Source of the DNA: an uncultured Schlesneria sp.
Lineage (GTDB): Bacteria; Planctomycetota; Planctomycetia; Planctomycetales; Planctomycetaceae
Direction: 5' to 3'
NCBI GenBank assembly: GCA_903840265.1
Contig: CAIMFH010000168.1
Location: 1-63,520, forward strand
DNA: 63,520 bases
Below the pieces are notes generated by a model. The model made no database searches. It saw nothing but the letters and a program-made list of their open reading frames with translations, and had not been told where the DNA came from. Positions 36,478 through 46,076 of the stretch are shown piece after piece (the first letter of the stretch is position 1; every line of letters starts with the position of its first letter). The position numbers and the translations under genes are program-made.

Positions 36478-38061
36478 TCACGAACTCGGGGTTGATGCGC
36501 CAATCGACGTGAACAGCGTCTTTAATGTCGTAATGTCGGCCGGCTTCAACATGTGATGATCGAAGCCCGATTCGCTGGAAAGTCGGCGGTCTTCCTGTTG
36601 TCCCCATCCGGTAAGGGCCACCAACATCAAGGACTGCAATTCTGGAATCAGCCTGATTCGACGAGCGACCTCGTAGCCGTCCATGCCAGGCATACCGATA
36701 TCGAGGAATGCCACCGCTGGTCGGTACCCCTTCAGGATCTGCAATGCCGAGGGGCCATCATTGGCCGTCAACACATCGCATCCCAACAGTTGCAGCAGCA
36801 TGCTGAGTGTCGTGGCGGCATCCTGATTGTCGTCGACGACCAGCACTTTCAGTTTTGGCATTCGCACTTCGCGAATTGCGGTTGGCGGCTGCTTCGCACG
36901 CTGAGTTTCCTTGATTAACGGAAGGCGAACGATAAATTCGCTCCCCTGCTCCAGACCGTCACTTTTCGCCTCGACTACGCCGCCATGCATCTCGACGAGC
37001 GACTGGACCAGCGTCAATCCGATTCCCAGTCCTCCTTGAGCCTGCCGCTTGGAGCGATCGACTTGAGCAAACATCTTGAAGACGTGATCCAGCATTTCTG
37101 GTGCAATACCGACACCGGTGTCTCGCACTGAAATCAGCACTTCGTCGTCGACATGGCGGACTGACAACCAGATCTGACCGCCGTGATGCATGTACTTCGA
37201 CGAGTTGTTCAACAGGTTCGCGAAGATCTGCGAGAGGCGGACCGGATCGCCTTGAACGGTCAGCGATTCGCTCGGCAACGAAATCGCCAGTTGGTGGTCG
37301 CACGCGTCGATCAGTGGCCGACTGGCTTCGACGGCGCTGCGAATGACGCCCGCGATCTCGACGGGTTCCATCCGCAACTCAACCTTGCCGCGCGTGATTC
37401 GCGAAACTTCCAACAGGTCTTCGACAAGTCTGACCAAGTGGCCGACCTGTCGCTCGATCATATCGCAGACCTGCTCCGATGCAGGATCACCCCCATTGGT
37501 AAGTCGCAGGATGTGCAGCGAGTTTCGGATCGGTGCCAACGGGTTTCGAAGCTCGTGCGCCAGCGTCGCGATGAATTCGTCTTTGCGGCGATCGTTCTCA
37601 CGTAAGACATCTTCGGTCCGCGCCTGCTCGGCCAGATAGGCACGGACTTGGTATTGTCGCTCGCGGGCCTTCAATGCCGCTCGCAGTGCACTCAGGAGCG
37701 TGGGTGGTCGAACCGGACGCTCGAGCAACGTCACATTGCTGAAGGATTGCAGAGCCAATCCCACTGTGGCCGAGTCGGCACCATACCGCGTCAGCAGCAA
37801 GACCGGCAGATCGGACCAGGGCGGTTGATGCGCCAATGCCGTTGCCAAGGCGGTCATTCCACCGTTGAGAACCGCTTCCTCCGCGACGAGCAGACACCCA
37901 ACTCCTTCTTCAATCAGACGACCTGCGGATGGGATGTCTGGGCAGACGACTGAATCGATATTTCCCTCACCCAACAAGGCAGCGGTCAGGGCACCGTCAC
38001 GACCGGTAGGCGTCAGGATCGCGACGCGCTGGCTGTAATAATTTTCTGAGGTCTCAGTCAT
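36478..38061 (-). CDS. Hybrid histidine kinase (pseudo-receiver, kinase, receiver)
   Basis: A 527-residue cytoplasmic protein. Residues 10-130 look like a receiver fold but the usual Asp site reads GCLLVAEEAVL and the Lys region is LLERPVRPP, so this first receiver is degenerate. HisKA follows: DEFIATLAHELRNPLAPIRN with H169; HATPase: FANLLNNSSKYMHHG, RDTGVGIAPEMLDHVFKMF, GLGIGLTLVQSLVEMHGG. A normal C-terminal receiver ends the protein: LKVLVVDDNQDAATTL and AFLDIGMPGMDGYE hold the phospho-site. The start overlaps the KaiC stop by 4 bases (ATGA), so the two work together. Confidence 0.94.
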   Translation of the reverse strand: MTETSENYYSQRVAILTPTGRDGALTAALLGEGNIDSVVCPDIPSAGRLIEEGVGCLLVAEEAVLNGGMTALATALAHQPPWSDLPVLLLTRYGADSATVGLALQSFSNVTLLERPVRPPTLLSALRAALKARERQYQVRAYLAEQARTEDVLRENDRRKDEFIATLAHELRNPLAPIRNSLHILRLTNGGDPASEQVCDMIERQVGHLVRLVEDLLEVSRITRGKVELRMEPVEIAGVIRSAVEASRPLIDACDHQLAISLPSESLTVQGDPVRLSQIFANLLNNSSKYMHHGGQIWLSVRHVDDEVLISVRDTGVGIAPEMLDHVFKMFAQVDRSKRQAQGGLGIGLTLVQSLVEMHGGVVEAKSDGLEQGSEFIVRLPLIKETQRAKQPPTAIREVRMPKLKVLVVDDNQDAATTLSMLLQLLGCDVLTANDGPSALQILKGYRPAVAFLDIGMPGMDGYEVARRIRLIPELQSLMLVALTGWGQQEDRRLSSESGFDHHMLKPADITTLKTLFTSIGASTPSS

Positions 38062-39581
38062 TTCGGATCGGCTCTCTGAAGCGTGTCAGGACTACCGTCA
38101 TGAGAGGGAATTCCGGTCAGTACGCCGCGGAATTCCCGCAACGGCTCGCCGATCCAGATGCGACCTGAACTCATACTGAATTCGCGAATGGTCCGCTCGT
38201 GCTGCCCCCCGCGTTTCTTCACGACCGAAATAGCCTGCTGGATCTCGCCGCGATATTCGAAGTAGCGGAGCAGCAGCACGGCATCGGCCAGGTAGCTGGC
38301 ATCTACCGGAGCGTTCATCTGCAGACCGATCAACCCCTGGTGAGCGCCGATCAGCAGCGTGGCCACGTTTTTCTGCCCGAGATAGTTCAGCAGCTCATGC
38401 AATTGGACGACCAGATACCGTTCACTCGGCATTGCCGCCAGGTAGCCATTCAGGCTGTCGATAACGACGATCGAGACTTGTTCTTCGTCAACGACGCGGC
38501 GGATGGCATGGGTAAATTCACCGGGTGACAACTCAGCCGGATCAACTTGCTGAATCAGGATCTTGCCCGCATCAATCTGGCCGGCCAGATCGATCCCCAA
38601 ACCGCTGACACGACTGATGAGCGTATTCCGGCTTTCGTCGAAGACGAACAAGGCAGACTTCTCGCCTCGCAGCGCAGCGGCGTACGCGAACTGGGCCGCG
38701 ATAGTGGATTTCCCGGTTCCTGGGGGCCCGACGATCATTGTGCTGGTCCCCCGTTCGATGCCCCCACCGAGTAGGGCATCCAGCGGAGGCAGACCGCTGG
38801 AGAGTTGCGAGAGCGCCTTGTCCTGCCGATGTTCCGCGGCGACCAGTCGGGGAAAGACAGTCAATCCGCCGCGATCAATGGTGTAGTCGTGATAGCCGCC
38901 GCGGAACTTCACACCACGGAACTTGATCATTCGCAGACGCCGACGCTCCGCCCCGTACTCGGGATTGAGTTGCTCTAACAGGAGTACTCCGTGGGCGATG
39001 CTCTGCACCTGCAAATCGCGGCCTTCCGCGGTCAAATCGTCGAGAAGTATCACCGTGCATTGTCGACCGACGAAGAACTGTTTCAAAGCCAGAATCTGGC
39101 GTCGATATCGCAGTGGGCTTCCGGCAAGCAGCCGAAGTTCCGATAGCGAATCGAGGACGACTCGTGCCGGTCTAATCTGTTCAACATCGTGCAGAATCGT
39201 CTTCGTTGTCTCACTTAGCTCCACGTCGGCCGGATGGAACATGGTGTACTGCTCTTCCGGGTGCAGCGTATTTTCAGAGGGGATCAGTTCCCGAATCGTC
39301 ATTCCATCCAGGCACCAGCCGTGCGAGTCGGCGACTTCTTGGATCTCCTCAAGTGATTCCGAAAGGCTGATGTACAGCACCGGTTCTTTCGCGGCGACGC
39401 CATCCAGGAGAAACTGAAGCGCCAAAGTCGTCTTGCCGGAGCCAGGTATTCCTTCCACCAAGTACAGCCGGTTGGCCCGCAGCCCCCCGCTCATGACATC
39501 ATCCAACCCGCCAATGCCGGTCTTCACGACTCGGGTTTGCGTTTTTGGTCCTGGAATTGACGAGGCGGGCGCGGTCGCCAT
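38058..39581 (-). CDS. KaiC-like double RecA-type ATPase
   Basis: A 507-residue protein with two KaiC/RecA domains. Walker A sequences GIPGSGKTT (44-52) and GPPGTGKST (285-293) open each half, and ISLSESLEEI and LFVFDESRNT hold the catalytic acids. RIRPARVVLDSLSEL-like and QVSIVVIDSLNGYL are the Walker B strands. Proteins like this resemble the cyanobacterial clock ATPase and are commonly called 'circadian clock protein KaiC' in databases, but without kaiA/B a clock is not implied; signal transduction is more likely. The ATG at 39581 has gaagaagg six bases before it. The histidine kinase follows with a 4-base overlap. Confidence 0.92.
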   Translation of the reverse strand: MATAPASSIPGPKTQTRVVKTGIGGLDDVMSGGLRANRLYLVEGIPGSGKTTLALQFLLDGVAAKEPVLYISLSESLEEIQEVADSHGWCLDGMTIRELIPSENTLHPEEQYTMFHPADVELSETTKTILHDVEQIRPARVVLDSLSELRLLAGSPLRYRRQILALKQFFVGRQCTVILLDDLTAEGRDLQVQSIAHGVLLLEQLNPEYGAERRRLRMIKFRGVKFRGGYHDYTIDRGGLTVFPRLVAAEHRQDKALSQLSSGLPPLDALLGGGIERGTSTMIVGPPGTGKSTIAAQFAYAAALRGEKSALFVFDESRNTLISRVSGLGIDLAGQIDAGKILIQQVDPAELSPGEFTHAIRRVVDEEQVSIVVIDSLNGYLAAMPSERYLVVQLHELLNYLGQKNVATLLIGAHQGLIGLQMNAPVDASYLADAVLLLRYFEYRGEIQQAISVVKKRGGQHERTIREFSMSSGRIWIGEPLREFRGVLTGIPSHDGSPDTLQRADPK

Positions 39582-39587
39582 GAAATC

Positions 39588-39595
39588 CCTTCTTC
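39588..39595 (-). promoter_or_regulatory. Ribosome binding site fixing the kaiC start
   Basis: gaagaagg on the minus strand, six bases before the ATG at 39581. It decides against the longer in-frame reading frame that begins at 39710. Confidence 0.75.
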
Positions 39596-40258
39596 GGAAC
39601 GAGTTGTTTCTGCAGGATTGCTTGGTTGAAAACGGATAGATTCCGACAGGATGCTCCAAAGTGAAAGTGTCCAATCCGAGAATTAAATCCCGTAAGTGGA
39701 CACGACTCAAAGCAAAAAATGGAAAGAGAGCAGACAGGAAGCGAGCAAGTCATATGCCGCCAAACGAGCGCATGGATTGGCTACGTAACCTTTCGAAAAC
39801 CTGAATTTGTGACCGAAGACGAGCCGTTCTGTCTGAGTAATCTGAGTCCTGTGAGTTAACGAGACCCAGGCTGGTCGATTTATGGCCGGTCGCCTGCCGG
39901 GTTTCGGGATTGGTTCATTAGCTCTGGGCAGGCAGGCGGTGGCTACTTGGTAGTCAATTTATAGTGACATGGCGAACGTCGCGCGACTGCCAACCAGCAG
40001 CGACCTTGGAGTGCGGTGACTCGACACCGCTTTGGCTCCAATCGCCAGACATCCTACGGTCCAACCTGCCGAGCCCGTTTGTTCTTTGACAACAGAACTG
40101 CAATCTGCGACTACTTCACTCTCAGTAGAATGAGAAGTTGCGTCATGCGACCGGAGCGGGGTTGTGTCATGCGGCCCCTCATACTGTACTCCGAACTGAG
40201 GACTCTGTAGTGCGTCCTCGATCATCTCGCCGCTTACCCTCACCGCAACACCCCTCAA

Positions 40259-40287
40259 AATCCGTGTTCATCGGTGTCAATCCGTGG
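40259..40287. repeat. Solo arm of repeat family B
   Basis: aatccgtgttcatcggtgtc followed by aatccgtgg matches the terminal arm of the family B element at 30039-30180. The partner arm is missing, so it is a relic. Confidence 0.6.
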
Positions 40288-40480
40288 CCGCGACTTCTCT
40301 TAACACGGACGTATCGCGAACTTCCCCCGCGACGATCTTGTCAATCAGCGACGCCCAATGAATGTTGCCGGCCGTTTCAGGCAGGTTGACGCTTGTTCTG
40401 GCAGTCCGTATAAACCGATGGCTTCGCCCCGAAGTATGTGGCGTGCCTTCACTTTGGTTCGTTTGAGGATAGTCTGAGTC

Positions 40481-42667
40481 ATGCTCTCGATTCGTCTGCC
40501 GGACGGTTCTGTTGTCGAGCACCCCGATCACGCGACTGCTTTCGATGTCGCGCAAGCCATCAGCCCACGCCTCGCCGCGGCGGCGGTGGGAGCGATCGTG
40601 GACGGAACCACCGTCGACGTTATGCGACCGCTAGCGGAAGTCACGACCGAACGACCGATTCCCGTGCAACTGCTGACCGAGAAAGATGCTGCGTCGCTCG
40701 CGATCCTGCGGCACTCATGCGCGCACATTATGGCTCGCGCCGTCATGCGGTTGTGGCCCGGTGTCGAACTGGCGTTCGGTCCGACCAAAGGCCACGGCTA
40801 TTACTACGATATCGCCTGCAGTCATAAGATCAGCGAAGACGATTTCCCTCGCATTGAAGCCGAGATGCAGAAGATCGTCGATGCGGGCGAACCGTTCGAA
40901 CGATTCATCTGCGATCGTGACGAGGCTCTCAAATTGGTTGATGGGATGTCCCAGAAACTGAAGGTGGAGCACATCAACACCGGCCTGGCGACTCATCCGA
41001 CCGTCAGCTTTTATCGCCAGGGCGAGTTCGTCGACCTCTGTCGCGGTCCGCACGTTCCCGATGCGAAGCGAGTTAAAGCGTTCAAGCTGCTCTCGATCGC
41101 CGGTGCCTTCTGGAAGGGCGACGCCAGCGGCAAACAACTGCAGCGGCTGTACGGAACCGCGTGGTTCTCACAGAAGGATCTTGATAACTACCTCGATCAG
41201 GTTAACGAAGCCAAGCGTCGTGACCACCGTGTGCTGGGTAAGCAACTGGGGCTGTTCACCATCAGTCAGGAAGTCGGCCAGGGCCTGTGCCTGTGGCTCC
41301 CCAAAGGAGCGACCATTCGTTCGATCCTGGAAGACTTCATCAAGAAGGAACTGATCGCTCGCGGCTATCAACCGGTCTATTCGCCACACATCGGGCGAGT
41401 AGAGTTGTATGAAACCAGCGGCCACTTCCCTTACTATCGCGATTCGCAGTTCGCCCCACTCTTCGGACACGAAGGGGGCCAACTGGTTGACTTCTGGATC
41501 CGCAAGCTGCAGGCCAACGAACTGACTGCCGAAGAAGAATCGCATCTGTTGGCGAGTGCTCAACTGACCGGGGCCGATCTGACCGACTTTCCTCACAAGG
41601 GAACGAACGAAGAAAAGGGTGCGTACCTGAGGACTTGGGAAAAGGCTCAGGAGCGATACCTGTTGAAGCCGATGAACTGCCCGCATCACATCCAGATCTA
41701 TAAGGCTCAACCACGCAGCTATCGCGATCTGCCGGTGCGGCTGGCAGAGTTCGGGACCGTCTATCGTCACGAGCAGTCAGGCGAACTGAACGGCATGCTG
41801 CGCGTGCGCGGGTTGACTCAGGACGATGCTCACCTGTTCTGCACTCCCGAGCAAGTCGTGCAGGAGTTCAAAGACACCCTGGATCTCGTCAAGTTCGTGC
41901 TGAGCAGCGTTGGCCTGAATGATTACCGAGTTCAGTTGTCCTGCCGCGACTCGAAAAACAAAGACAAATATGTCGGTGCGGACGAAGACTGGGAAAATGC
42001 CCAGAACGCTCTGCGTCAGGTGCTGCAGGAAAAGGAGATGCCATTCATCGAATGTGAAGGGGAAGCGGCATTCTACGGACCCAAGACCGACTTCATGGTT
42101 CGGGACTGCATCGGCCGTGAGTGGCAACTGGGAACCGTGCAACTCGACTTCAACCTGCCGAAGCGATTCCAGTTGGAGTACGTCGGTGCGGACAATCAGA
42201 CTCATCAGCCTGTGATGATTCACCGAGCCCCATTCGGTTCGATGGAGCGCTTTACCGGCATGCTGATCGAACACTTCGCCGGAGCGTTCCCACTATGGTT
42301 GGCCCCCGAACAAGTCCGCGTGATGTCGATCAGCGACAAGTTCGAAGACTACGCCAAGCAAGTCGAAGCCAAGTTCCGCGCCGCAGGCTTCCGAGTCGGC
42401 ACCGATCTGCGTGGAACCAAGATCAACGCGAAGGTGCGTGATGCTCAGTTGGAACTGATCCCGTACATGCTGGTTGTCGGCGGTAAAGATCAGGAAAACG
42501 GCACCGTCAGCGTACGAGACCGCATCGACGGCGACTTGGGAGCAATGCCGATCGCCGATGCGATGGCCAAGCTGCAGGAAGAAGTCAACGAACGCCGCAT
42601 TCGCCAGGTCAGCGAGAAGAAATTCCAGTCGTTCGAAGAAGAAGGCAGCGAAGCGAACGAGTATTAA
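40481..42667 (+). CDS. thrS: Threonyl-tRNA synthetase
   Basis: A 728-residue class II synthetase with the full bacterial layout: an N-terminal TGS domain (about 1-60, [22 protein letters not shown]), an editing domain ([18 protein letters not shown] with the HxxxH zinc/editing motif), the catalytic core ([55 protein letters not shown]) and an anticodon-binding C-terminus ([20 protein letters not shown]). It charges tRNA-Thr. A segment in the catalytic core (about 335-390) is longer than in E. coli. Start at ATG 40481. Confidence 0.96.
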   Translation: MLSIRLPDGSVVEHPDHATAFDVAQAISPRLAAAAVGAIVDGTTVDVMRPLAEVTTERPIPVQLLTEKDAASLAILRHSCAHIMARAVMRLWPGVELAFGPTKGHGYYYDIACSHKISEDDFPRIEAEMQKIVDAGEPFERFICDRDEALKLVDGMSQKLKVEHINTGLATHPTVSFYRQGEFVDLCRGPHVPDAKRVKAFKLLSIAGAFWKGDASGKQLQRLYGTAWFSQKDLDNYLDQVNEAKRRDHRVLGKQLGLFTISQEVGQGLCLWLPKGATIRSILEDFIKKELIARGYQPVYSPHIGRVELYETSGHFPYYRDSQFAPLFGHEGGQLVDFWIRKLQANELTAEEESHLLASAQLTGADLTDFPHKGTNEEKGAYLRTWEKAQERYLLKPMNCPHHIQIYKAQPRSYRDLPVRLAEFGTVYRHEQSGELNGMLRVRGLTQDDAHLFCTPEQVVQEFKDTLDLVKFVLSSVGLNDYRVQLSCRDSKNKDKYVGADEDWENAQNALRQVLQEKEMPFIECEGEAAFYGPKTDFMVRDCIGREWQLGTVQLDFNLPKRFQLEYVGADNQTHQPVMIHRAPFGSMERFTGMLIEHFAGAFPLWLAPEQVRVMSISDKFEDYAKQVEAKFRAAGFRVGTDLRGTKINAKVRDAQLELIPYMLVVGGKDQENGTVSVRDRIDGDLGAMPIADAMAKLQEEVNERRIRQVSEKKFQSFEEEGSEANEY

Positions 42668-42817
42668 GCGTAAAAACCGCTTCCTGTACTACCGGTTTGC
42701 ACAAATGCGATTGCGTTGCAAGCCGGAAATCGAATACACCACGGGAGATCGGATTGGGAATGGATTCCCGGTGGACGCCGTGCGAGGGGTCTGCCGGCTC
42801 GATGGAGCGAGCGAGAC

Positions 42818-44344
42818 ATGATGGTGGGGCAACGCAAGAACCTGTGGCTGCTGGCTGGTTTGCTGGGGTTTTACCTCATCATGGCCGCCGTTTTGCCTGC
42901 CGCGGATGATGAGGTTTACTACTGGGCGTGGGCTCGGCCGCTACAGTTCAGCTACTACGACCACCCGCCGCTCACCGCATATATGATTCGCCTGTCGACC
43001 GACATCTTCGGTGACAGCATATTTGGATTTCGAGTCCCCGCCTGCCTGGCGACAGCATTTGTGCTGCTGGTGATCGCTCACCTTTCCAAGCCGAAGTCGC
43101 TGTTGCCCGGGATCGTGTTGACGCCACTGTTTACGCTGGGGGCGGTGCTGATTACGCCGGATACTCCCCTGCTCTGCTTTTGGGCGGCGTATGTCTGGTG
43201 GCTGGTTGAGGTCCATCGCCGGTTGACTCCGGTCGCGGAAGAAGGAACTGAGCCGGGACCGGCTTCGCTTCCCTGGTGGATGTGGTTGGTGGGTGGTGTC
43301 CTGCTGGGATGCGGGGTGCTTGGCAAATACACGATGGCACTGGCGGTTCCCGCGGGGTTCGTCAGCTTCTGTCTGGTGTGGCGTTTGTGGAAACGCTGGC
43401 TGCCAGGTTACATCGCTCATGGCGTGGTGGCGTTTATTGTCGCCTCACCGATTTTGATCTTTAACATCCAGCAGAAATTTGCCCCGCTGCTCTTTCAGTG
43501 GCGGCACACGATGACTCAGTCTCAACCGGGAATTGTCCCCTTTGGTGAGTTCGTTGGCGTGCAACTGCTGCTTTTTGGGACGCTGCCATTTTTCCTGTAT
43601 CCGTGGGTGCTGTGGAGCTTTCGCCGGCTGTCGGAGAATCCACGACTGCGAGTCTGTGCGTGTCTGTATGCCCTGCCGATGACGTTCTTCCTGTACAAGG
43701 CGACTCAGGCGCGGCTGCAGGGCAACTGGGCGTTGGTCATGTTTGTCTCCTTCTGGCCCTTGGCGGCGGCGTGGTATCAAACGGTCAGTGCATCGCGCTT
43801 CTGGCGCTGGTCGACCGCCTCGGCGTTTATCCTCCCGGTCGCTTGCGTCACCCTGCTCACTGGACATCTGCTCTACCCAATCCCGTTCATCCCGGCCGAA
43901 GGGGATCGAGTCACTCGGCAATATGCGTTGAACGAAGCGACTCATCAGATCGCAGAAACAATTCACCAGCGCGGCGAGGCTCTGCCAGTCTTCACGACAA
44001 CCTACCAGATCACGGCCTGGCTGCGGTTCCAGTCGCTCGACGGCCGCCAGATCGATCAAATCTCGCGACCAAGTCACTTCACTCAGCACCCCGAACATTT
44101 GGCCGATGTGACCCGTGCCTACGTCGTCGCCGACTTCCCACTCCCGCCTGAATTCGCGCCGGGCTTTGGAGAACCGGAACTCGTCGGAAATTTTCCGGTG
44201 AAGGTTCGAGGTGAAGCGGTTCGCGACTTCAAGCTCTATCTGTATTCGAAGTCGATCGCTGCAAAGAAAACCGCTTCGAGAATTTCTCTCGTCAATCACG
44301 AGGAACCGAGCGAAGACGACCTTTCTTCGGGACGTAGCGAGTAA
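42818..44344 (+). CDS. Glycosyltransferase family 39 membrane protein (ArnT/PMT-like)
   Basis: A 508-residue protein with about 10-12 membrane helices. The first loop has ADDEVYYWAWARPLQFSYYD followed by HPPLTAYMI, the catalytic Asp/Glu motif of the GT39 superfamily. Such enzymes move a sugar from a polyprenyl phosphate onto lipid A or protein in the envelope. ATG 42818 (MMVGQRKNLW) begins at the first helix; longer in-frame starts add a non-conserved leader. It follows thrS by 150 bases; its donor and acceptor are unknown. Confidence 0.85.
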   Translation: MMVGQRKNLWLLAGLLGFYLIMAAVLPAADDEVYYWAWARPLQFSYYDHPPLTAYMIRLSTDIFGDSIFGFRVPACLATAFVLLVIAHLSKPKSLLPGIVLTPLFTLGAVLITPDTPLLCFWAAYVWWLVEVHRRLTPVAEEGTEPGPASLPWWMWLVGGVLLGCGVLGKYTMALAVPAGFVSFCLVWRLWKRWLPGYIAHGVVAFIVASPILIFNIQQKFAPLLFQWRHTMTQSQPGIVPFGEFVGVQLLLFGTLPFFLYPWVLWSFRRLSENPRLRVCACLYALPMTFFLYKATQARLQGNWALVMFVSFWPLAAAWYQTVSASRFWRWSTASAFILPVACVTLLTGHLLYPIPFIPAEGDRVTRQYALNEATHQIAETIHQRGEALPVFTTTYQITAWLRFQSLDGRQIDQISRPSHFTQHPEHLADVTRAYVVADFPLPPEFAPGFGEPELVGNFPVKVRGEAVRDFKLYLYSKSIAAKKTASRISLVNHEEPSEDDLSSGRSE

Positions 44345-44501
44345 GACTGGGGCCGGGAATCATTGCTCAATGCCGATTTCCGGCGTTTGTGATCAACCAT
44401 TTCGCCGGAGCGGTTTTCGTGGGCAGGTCAATGAACTAGAATCGGAGCGTTGACGATTCGCGTCCCACTGCTATTTCTGTCCTGGAACATTCGACTTCAC
44501 A

Positions 44502-44990
44502 ATGGCCAAGAACCCGGAATCGAAACCGGATTATTCCCTGTCACGCGTGGTTTGCCGAAATCGAAAGGCGAAGCACGAGTACGAGTTGATCGAACAACTC
44601 GAATGCGGGATTGCGCTGCGTGGGAGCGAAGTGAAGAGCATTCGCAATAACAAAATTGCGATCGAAGACGCTTACGTACGCGTCGAAAATGGCGAAGTCT
44701 GGTTGATCGGGGCTGACATTGCCGAGTACCCGCAGGCGACGTATCTGAATCACGACCCCAAGCGGCAACGCAAGTTATTGTTGCGACGACGTGAGATGGG
44801 CAAGTTCGAACGTGCCTGCGAACAAAAGGGACTGACGCTGATTCCGGTCGACGTGCATCTGGCTCGCGGGTTCGTCAAAGTAACGGTGGCGATCGCTCGC
44901 GGGCAGAAGGAATACGACAAGCGCGACAAGATCAAGAAGCAGGCCGATCAGCGCGAAATCAGCCAGGCCGTACGGCAGGCGGGTCGCTGA
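44502..44990 (+). CDS. smpB: tmRNA-binding protein SmpB
   Basis: A 162-residue trans-translation factor that binds tmRNA and rescues stalled ribosomes. RNRKAKHEYELIEQLECGIA, LRGSEVKSIRNNKIAIEDAY, LNHDPKRQRKLLLRRREMGK and the basic tail KEYDKRDKIKKQADQREI are all family signatures. The length is normal. No ssrA RNA gene was found near it. Confidence 0.96.
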   Translation: MAKNPESKPDYSLSRVVCRNRKAKHEYELIEQLECGIALRGSEVKSIRNNKIAIEDAYVRVENGEVWLIGADIAEYPQATYLNHDPKRQRKLLLRRREMGKFERACEQKGLTLIPVDVHLARGFVKVTVAIARGQKEYDKRDKIKKQADQREISQAVRQAGR

Positions 44991-44994
44991 AGAA

Positions 44995-45084
44995 TGTAGC
45001 CAAGGTCGCCAAGACTTTGGGCGGGCGTTAATCGAGTTCGCTGGCACATCGACTTCGCCCAATCTCTTGGCGAGATTGGCTACA
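44995..45084. repeat. Inverted-repeat element, family C (between convergent genes)
   Basis: Starts tgtagccaaggtcgccaaga (44995-) and ends (reverse) tgtagccaatctcgccaag. The 90-bp element sits between the smpB and thioredoxin stops, so it may stop transcription in both directions. A related copy lies at 50335. Confidence 0.75.
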
Positions 45085-45109
45085 TCAAGCGAGGTTGGCT
45101 ACCGGGCCA

Positions 45110-45664
45110 TCACTTCGCCAAGGCTGCTTTTACCGCGGCTTCGACTTCTTCGTGAGTGAATTCCTTGTCTTCGCCGCTTTCAAACGTCTTGAACAGCTTG
45201 CCGTCTTTGCCATAGATCTTGAAGTGAGGCAAAGCGCCATCGGGGATTGCGAAGACATCGGCGCCAGTATCGGAGATCTCCAGCGAGCTGATCAGGTTCT
45301 CGAACTGAGCGTCCTGCTTGACCAGGAATTCTTTGACCTTGTCGGGGACTTGGCCTTTGACGGGATCGTCGAAGCACAGGGAAACGACGACGACTCCCTT
45401 TTTCGCGTAGGCCTTGCTCATTTCGACCGTCTTGGGGAAGGCCTTGCGGCAGGGGACGCACCAGGTGGCCCAGCAATCGACCACGACGACGTTGCCCTTG
45501 TTTGACGCGATGATGCGGTCATAGCCCGCTTTGTCGACGACACGGGCGGAGATCGCTTTGGCTTGGCCGAGGGCGATACCTGCGGAACCTGACAACGCCA
45601 GCACCGCGGCTGTCGATGTGACATTCTGCATCCATTCGCGGCGTGTCTGAGTCTGACCTTCCAT
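45110..45664 (-). CDS. TlpA-like thioredoxin, Tat-type signal
   Basis: A 184-residue exported thioredoxin-fold protein. The N-terminus TRREWMQNVTSTAAVLALSG looks like a Tat signal. The redox site is WCVPC (C69, C72) in VDCWATWCVPCRKAFPK, of the TlpA/ResA type used in cytochrome c maturation and periplasmic disulfide reduction; the C-terminal part FAIPDGALPHFKIYGKDGKL holds the cis-Pro region. It reads toward smpB. No cytochrome-maturation genes are adjacent. Confidence 0.88.
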   Translation of the reverse strand: MEGQTQTRREWMQNVTSTAAVLALSGSAGIALGQAKAISARVVDKAGYDRIIASNKGNVVVVDCWATWCVPCRKAFPKTVEMSKAYAKKGVVVVSLCFDDPVKGQVPDKVKEFLVKQDAQFENLISSLEISDTGADVFAIPDGALPHFKIYGKDGKLFKTFESGEDKEFTHEEVEAAVKAALAK

Positions 45665-45751
45665 GATGATCCTCCTGGCTTGAAGTCTGGTCCTCTGGCA
45701 ATGATCAGCAGTCTACTCGACGAGATCAGTAGACGGAATGGCCGGTTTGAA

Positions 45752-45835
45752 GGGAGTGGGGAATAGGGAATAGCGTAAGAGTGCGATCTTCCTGCATCCT
45801 ATTCCCTACCCCCTAATCCCTATTCCCTATCTCCC
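45752..45835. repeat. Palindrome with ggggaatagggaatag arms
   Basis: gggagtggggaatagggaat and the reverse gggagatagggaatag, about 84 bp in all, with extra copies of ccctattcccta inside. It lies between the thioredoxin start and the DUF1549 gene. It resembles REP-like repeats and has no reading frame. Confidence 0.7.
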
Positions 45836-46076
45836 GGTTTCGGAAAGCCGTCGGAAGATCCACCACTGCGTGACTTCGCGAGCACACCGGGCCTTAATTT
45901 GTAAGTGCAGAATGTCACTGCTGTTGCAATCGCTACTTCGGGAAGACTCATCCCGAACGGCAAAGTTTCCGGCAGAACTTGGTTGACGTTCCGGTTGGGC
46001 AACTGCTATCAATTAACAATTGCCGATGCGAGATTGGTGGTTCTCCGGAACCGTCCTCCCCCGCAGGATCCCGCCG

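Larger units (their letters stand above)
39582..40480. other. Long noncoding stretch between kaiC-like gene and thrS
   Basis: Almost 900 bases between divergent genes. Apart from the kaiC ribosome site and a repeat arm at 40259-40287 I find no convincing gene, tRNA or T-box-like leader before thrS. Small reading frames exist but do not look like proteins. It may hold promoters for both flanking genes. Confidence 0.5.

Noticed and set aside
39711-40258. Small frames in the kaiC-thrS gap
   Set aside because: They are short, lack ribosome sites and known motifs, and have a random-like composition.
44345-45109. tmRNA (ssrA) gene near smpB
   Set aside because: No tRNA-like ends with an alanine tag-coding stretch were seen; the space after smpB is a repeat.
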